64,000 nucleotides of DNA, taken from NCBI GenBank assembly GCA_030550585.1, contig JAUQPB010000003.1, positions 98,333 to 162,332 on the forward strand, in the 5' to 3' direction. Below are positions 59,484-64,000 of the stretch, in pieces (positions within the stretch are counted from its first letter, which is position 1; each line of letters starts with the position of its first letter). The stretch is from Thermoproteota archaeon (GTDB lineage: Archaea > Thermoproteota > Thermoprotei_A > Sulfolobales > Ignisphaeraceae). The notes beneath the pieces were generated by a model, which worked only from the letters and a program-made list of their open reading frames with translations, searched no databases and had not been told where the DNA came from. The position numbers and the translations under genes were made by a program.

Positions 59484-60034
59484 TGTTTTTCAACCTCTTC
59501 TAAACATAGATCCTCTCTACACCTTGTACTAGCCTTGGTTAGAATATTGGCAACCGATTTGCTCCTTTCAAACATTTTAATTATTCCTCTAAGTACATTT
59601 TCTCGAACAGTCAACAACGTCTTTACACATTCGATTAAATCACTGTTTCCAGTTTCTCTTAACCTCTTCAACAGCTTCTCTATGCATTCGTCTATATGGA
59701 TGAGCGCTGTGGTAGAGTGCTTTAATGCACACCAAATGCTTTCCCACGATGATCTAACATCCGTGCTACCGCCCTTCGCACTCTCAAGCTTTTCAACCAG
59801 GAACAGCGCTTGACCGACAAGCTTTCTCTGCTCCCTAAAAGAATCGATAATATCAGAAAAGATTGGTGCTCCAACATAAGAATCCGATTCTATTAGATGT
59901 TGTTCAACATGATTAAGATGGCCAATGGCATATATAAACTCTTGTATTAAAGCCTCCTCCCAAACAGCAGACCTACCAGCCTCGCCTTTATCCCCAACTA
60001 ACTGCTTAGCCGATTCCAACTGGGCTTGTGACAT
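59480..60034 (-). CDS. Hypothetical alpha-helical protein
   Basis: 184-aa ORF; first gene of the two-gene unit. Confidence 0.7.
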   Translation of the reverse strand: MSQAQLESAKQLVGDKGEAGRSAVWEEALIQEFIYAIGHLNHVEQHLIESDSYVGAPIFSDIIDSFREQRKLVGQALFLVEKLESAKGGSTDVRSSWESIWCALKHSTTALIHIDECIEKLLKRLRETGNSDLIECVKTLLTVRENVLRGIIKMFERSKSVANILTKASTRCREDLCLEEVEKQ

Positions 60035-60043
60035 ATAAGATAC

Positions 60044-60075
60044 CCATTTTTATGCAAATTCTTGCATAAAAATGG
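60044..60075. promoter_or_regulatory. Perfect 14-bp inverted repeat, 4-nt spacer
   Basis: CCATTTTTATGCAA-ATTC-TTGCATAAAAATGG, about 10 bp upstream of the ATG of the 59480..60034 gene. Confidence 0.85.
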
Positions 60076-60211
60076 CTAACTTGGCTAATAAATTTTACCC
60101 CTAGTTCTAATTTCATCATAAGTAATGCTAAGTTTTGTAGCAAACTTCTATCTGTTTTTGCAATGAAAATAATAACCAGCTAAATGTAACAATATTTGAG
60201 GTTGAGTTCGA

Positions 60212-60577
60212 TTGGATATAAATACTATTTTGAATTCAAGAAAAGGTATAGAAAAAGTTATGGGAGATGTTCTAAGGGTTTTAAGGCTATATAGAAGGCT
60301 GTGGTTATCTGAAATCCACATGGAGATAGAGGGCATGAACTCAACGTTAAAAGAAGAGGTGCCTAGTTATAACGATGTAAAGAGGGCTGTTAAAGAGTTG
60401 AGCAACCTAGGGTATGTACATGTAGAGAAAGGGATTAGAGGTTCTTTGCAGCATGTACATGGAATAGAGGATTATCTTGTAACAATAGTCGATGATGTAA
60501 AAATAGTCAATGCTTTGACTAATGACAAAAAGCTCTCTGAGTATATGAGAATAAAATATGGCTTTATGGAAATGTAG
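60212..60577 (+). CDS. Predicted winged-helix DNA-binding protein
   Basis: 'VLRLYRRLWLSEIHMEIEGM...SYNDVKRAVKELSNLGYVHVEKGIRG'. Confidence 0.7.
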   Translation: MDINTILNSRKGIEKVMGDVLRVLRLYRRLWLSEIHMEIEGMNSTLKEEVPSYNDVKRAVKELSNLGYVHVEKGIRGSLQHVHGIEDYLVTIVDDVKIVNALTNDKKLSEYMRIKYGFMEM

Positions 60578-60621
60578 GATACAACAATTCGATGTTTTTG
60601 CTAAAATGAGTCTAGAATGCA

Positions 60622-63378
60622 CTATGACTTTACTAGATCTTTTATTATATTCTTTACAGCAGTTTCGACGTCGTTTATCGATGCTTCTGCCATTCCAGTA
60701 ACATGATCGCTTTTCCCACCTGCTCTAAGTATGATTTTTCTAGCCAGTGCTTTGGTAATTTCCCTAGCGTCAATGTGTCTGCTTGATTCTCTACCCAATG
60801 ATATTTCAACAAATGTTTTTCCATTTCTTGGTTGCAAGACTATGAGTAGTAGCCTTGGCTCTTTTTCTATAGCTTTAATGATAACGTCTTTCACAAGTTC
60901 TTCGTCTTGTATCTCGGGCTTCAGTATATACATCTTGAGATTTCCTATGGGCTCGCCACCCTTAATGATTTGCTCTATCAGCATGTTCTCATATATTGTT
61001 CTATATGATTTTAGTGTGTTTTCTAAGGTTCTAATGTATTTGACTATGCCTTCAACTCTTTTATCAAGATCTTCGATGCTCGAACCTAGTAAGGCTCCGA
61101 TTTTTCCGAGTTTGCCTTCAATTTGCTTAGCATAATCCGTTAATGCTGTTCCTGCTACAAATTCGAATCTTATTATTCCATCTGCTATTTTCTCAACATT
61201 TATTATCTTTATTGCCCCCACCTCCTTGGTGTTCTTAACATGTGTGCCAAAGCATGCTTCGGCATCCCAGCCCGGTATCTCTACAACCCTGATGATCGGT
61301 GTCATTGGAACTCCTCCTTGGTATAGGACAAAACCATAGGTTTTTTCAGCTTCATTTCTATCCATATACTTTATGTTGACATCCAAACCACTGTCGATGA
61401 GGCTGTTAGCTAGGTTTTCTATTTTCTCTATCTCCTCCTTTGAAGGCATTTTGTAGTGTGTTACATCAAGTCTAGCTTTATACTCTGTCTTCTCAGCACC
61501 TGCCTGCCATATGTGATCCCCTAGAACTTTTCTCAAGGCTCCGAGGACTATGTGAGTTGCTGTATGGTGTCTCATTCTCCTATATCTTATCCCCCAATCA
61601 ATTTCTCCTACAACTTCCACACCCTTTTCCAAGCCTTCGGCATTTTCAAGAATGTGCACAACAACATCCCCAACCTTCTTAGTATCAATAACCTTGTAAA
61701 CATTTCCGGATGTTCTTATATACCCAGAGTCCCCTAACTGGCCGCCACCCTCGGGATAGAAGGCTGAGGCATCTAATACCACATAATTCTTATAAACATC
61801 TATGACCTGGGCCTTGAACGCCTTCTGGTATGGATCCTCATGGAATATTCTCCTAGTTGGCGGTAATTTCTTGGCCCACTCAATAACATCTTTTGGAAGC
61901 TTCACATCTTCCAGTTCTCTAACAGTTTTTGGCTTGCTGTGTCGTGAGGCTACAAGAGAGTAGAAATTGGCTGGAATCTCAATTCTTGAGCCACGTTTTT
62001 TCTCTATCTCTTGCGACACAATGTCTGGTGGAATTCCATGAGAGTCGTACAGCTCTACCAGATCCTCTGTTGAAAGTGATTTCCTCAGATACTTTTCTAT
62101 TACTGTAGAAGCTTTTGATATTATTTCTTTGAACCTTTCTTCCTCTATCAGGATGATTTCAAGGATTCTATCTCTGTATTTTATCATTTGCGGGTATATA
62201 TCGCCCCAGAAGTTGAGTTGTTTTGCAACAAGCTCGGCAAGAGGTGTTTCTGACCCTAGTTTACTTAGCCTTCTCAGTGTTCTTCTAATGACCAGTCTGG
62301 CAAGATAGCCCTCACCACTATTGGAGGGTACAATACCATCTGCTAACATCAATGCTATAGTCTTTGTATGATCTAAAACAGCATAGACATCAAACACATT
62401 TCTTAGCTGATCTTGTATCTCCTTTTCACCTAAGCCAAAATCTCTTGAGATGACTCTAATTAGATTAGCCAGCTCCTCTGCTTTTGTTAGATCGAAACGC
62501 CCAGCTTTTCTAGCTAGAGAATATAGAATCTCTTTATCCGGTTCTAAAACATTTAGTGCCTTGTGAAACTCTCTAACAAGATCCCCATATACTGCATGAA
62601 AAGCCGTAGGCGTTTTTCGAGAAAACCAGGCTATCCTTTCTATGCCATATCCTGTATCCACTATCTTTAGCGGCAACTCTATATAGTTATCGCCATCAAC
62701 CTTATACATCATAAAGACTAGTGTAGCAAGCTCCAAACCTCCGACAGCAACCTCGAAGCTTGGCCCGGCGTTTCCTCCTCCCTCCCACCACGACTCTTTA
62801 AACGTTATCTCCTCTTCCGGTACCCCAAGCTCTTCTACAAAGAAGTCTTTGGCTAATTCAACTGTTTCATTGACCCAGTATACAGTTTTATCTGGATAGT
62901 TAAATGCATGATGACCTCCCATCGTAAAGTTCGTTAGATGCCTCCCTAGGGTATATCCAACAGAATCTATATCCTCTAGCCTTATACAAGGCTGTGCGAT
63001 CACAAGCGGATTAGCTGGCGGCGGCACCAAGCCTGATGTAACATGGGGTTGGAAAACCACAATACTTGCAATAGTTAGGTAGAGATCCTCTCTCCACCTT
63101 GCAACAACAGGTCTTGGTTCTATTATTTCGTGTCCTCTCCTTTTGAAAAATTCTAGAAATATATTTCTGGCTTCTCTATATCCCAAAGACCTTTTTGTTG
63201 GTATATCAAAAAACGTGTAATCAGCGCAGGGTGCATCTCCACAGTTATCCCTATCTATTACACTCCAAAAATATGTTTTACAGTAACGACATTGAGCTCT
63301 TTTGTACCCTTTATTTTTAAACATTTGAACTGCATAAAAATTCGGGTCTATTACTCTCTGCATAAGCAGCTCCATCAA
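60622..63378 (-). CDS. alaS: Alanyl-tRNA synthetase
   Basis: 'KRRGHEIIEPRPVVARWREDLYLTIASIVVFQPHVTSG', editing motif 'RRMRHHTATHIVLGALRKVLG', 'CFGTHVKNTKEVG'. Confidence 0.98.
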   Translation of the reverse strand: MMELLMQRVIDPNFYAVQMFKNKGYKRAQCRYCKTYFWSVIDRDNCGDAPCADYTFFDIPTKRSLGYREARNIFLEFFKRRGHEIIEPRPVVARWREDLYLTIASIVVFQPHVTSGLVPPPANPLVIAQPCIRLEDIDSVGYTLGRHLTNFTMGGHHAFNYPDKTVYWVNETVELAKDFFVEELGVPEEEITFKESWWEGGGNAGPSFEVAVGGLELATLVFMMYKVDGDNYIELPLKIVDTGYGIERIAWFSRKTPTAFHAVYGDLVREFHKALNVLEPDKEILYSLARKAGRFDLTKAEELANLIRVISRDFGLGEKEIQDQLRNVFDVYAVLDHTKTIALMLADGIVPSNSGEGYLARLVIRRTLRRLSKLGSETPLAELVAKQLNFWGDIYPQMIKYRDRILEIILIEEERFKEIISKASTVIEKYLRKSLSTEDLVELYDSHGIPPDIVSQEIEKKRGSRIEIPANFYSLVASRHSKPKTVRELEDVKLPKDVIEWAKKLPPTRRIFHEDPYQKAFKAQVIDVYKNYVVLDASAFYPEGGGQLGDSGYIRTSGNVYKVIDTKKVGDVVVHILENAEGLEKGVEVVGEIDWGIRYRRMRHHTATHIVLGALRKVLGDHIWQAGAEKTEYKARLDVTHYKMPSKEEIEKIENLANSLIDSGLDVNIKYMDRNEAEKTYGFVLYQGGVPMTPIIRVVEIPGWDAEACFGTHVKNTKEVGAIKIINVEKIADGIIRFEFVAGTALTDYAKQIEGKLGKIGALLGSSIEDLDKRVEGIVKYIRTLENTLKSYRTIYENMLIEQIIKGGEPIGNLKMYILKPEIQDEELVKDVIIKAIEKEPRLLLIVLQPRNGKTFVEISLGRESSRHIDAREITKALARKIILRAGGKSDHVTGMAEASINDVETAVKNIIKDLVKS

Positions 63379-63452
63379 ACAATTTCATAATATTAGATAT
63401 CAATAAAATACTGTTTTGGCATATCTATAGTTTTACTATAGTTACAGTAGAT

Positions 63453-63788
63453 TCAGCCGAAGAGCGCTGATAGACCCTCTGCCAACTGTTCTTCTGAAAC
63501 GCCCTCCTTCTTCTCCTCCTCTTTCTTCTCCTCAGCCTTAGGAGCTTGCTGAGCAGCTGCTTGCTGGCTTGCTACGGCTCCAGCAGGCATGGCCATGGGC
63601 GCTACAGGCATGGCGAAAGAGGATTTTAGAACATCATCTATGTTTATTTCCTTCACAGCAGCTACAAGAGCCTTTACCCTTACATCGTCTATAGCTATTC
63701 CTGCTGCTTCTAAGACCTTTTTAATGTTGTCTTCTGAAATGTCTTTTTTTGCTGCATGGAGTAGGAGTACAGCATATATATACTCCAT
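63453..63788 (-). CDS. rpl12: 50S ribosomal protein L12 (P1 stalk protein)
   Basis: 'MEYIYAVLLLHAAKKDISEDNIKKVLEAAGIAIDDVRVKALVAAVKEINIDDVL', Ala-rich hinge, C-term 'EEQLAEGLSALFG'. Confidence 0.96.
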   Translation of the reverse strand: MEYIYAVLLLHAAKKDISEDNIKKVLEAAGIAIDDVRVKALVAAVKEINIDDVLKSSFAMPVAPMAMPAGAVASQQAAAQQAPKAEEKKEEEKKEGVSEEQLAEGLSALFG

Positions 63789-63868
63789 TTTATGCACCCC
63801 ATAGCTACGCTTTTGACTTATACAGAGAGCCACTCTTATAAATTTAAATAATCTTTAGATTGTATACC

Positions 63869-64000
63869 TCAAAACTGTTTTGGCATCACCTTAGCCTCTA
63901 TACCCAACTGTGTTCTAACTAATGATGCGAATTTCTCGGCATAGGCGCTTCTCGAACCATCTACTACTAGTAGTTCTGGTCTTGATTCATCAACGTAGTA
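63869..64000 (-). CDS. C-terminal end of an unidentified protein, truncated by window end
   Basis: Reverse-strand open frame 'YYVDESRPELLVVDGSRSAYAEKFASLVRTQLGIEAKVMPKQF*'. Confidence 0.55.
   Translation of the reverse strand, partial: YYVDESRPELLVVDGSRSAYAEKFASLVRTQLGIEAKVMPKQF

Overview
This looks like an ordinary, gene-dense chromosomal stretch of a low-GC hyperthermophilic crenarchaeote (Thermoproteota, probably Desulfurococcales/Ignisphaera-like; lineage is inferred from gene content only). I see no CRISPR array, transposon, prophage or rRNA. Recognisable content: the C-terminus of a class II aaRS (LysRS-like), a stomatin/NfeD pair, several PLP aminotransferases, ferritin, two near-identical tRNA-Leu genes (CAG and TAG anticodons), HMG-CoA synthase, Nep1, a ROK kinase, archaeal phosphoglycerate mutase, AbrB-PhoU, FAU-1, UPF0147, a probable ESCRT-III/CdvB paralog, four radical SAM proteins, an Lhr-type helicase, AmrS, a site-2 protease, a complete A-type ATP synthase operon (H-I-K-E-C-F-A-B-D), an ATP-grasp::HAD fusion head-to-head with a polysaccharide deacetylase, CoA-disulfide reductase, GH31, AlaS and ribosomal L12. 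The observations I rank highest are: (1) a perfect 14-bp inverted repeat with a 4-nt spacer at 60044-60075, in front of an orphan two-gene module and near a divergent winged-helix gene; (2) the ATP-grasp-HAD fusion and deacetylase with start codons only about 20 nt apart; (3) a three-gene unit of HTH-phosphoribosyltransferase, apparently degenerate metallophosphoesterase and B12/radical SAM protein; (4) a medium-chain dehydrogenase relative that lacks both zinc ligands and the Rossmann glycine motif; (5) a duplicated rotor c-subunit with a Na+-type ligand set but one carboxylate; (6) two genes (an HTH/Cys-cluster regulator and atpD) whose apparent coding start lacks a suitable ATG/GTG/TTG; (7) several operator-like palindromes in divergent intergenic regions. 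All family calls come from reading motifs by eye; no database searches were run.
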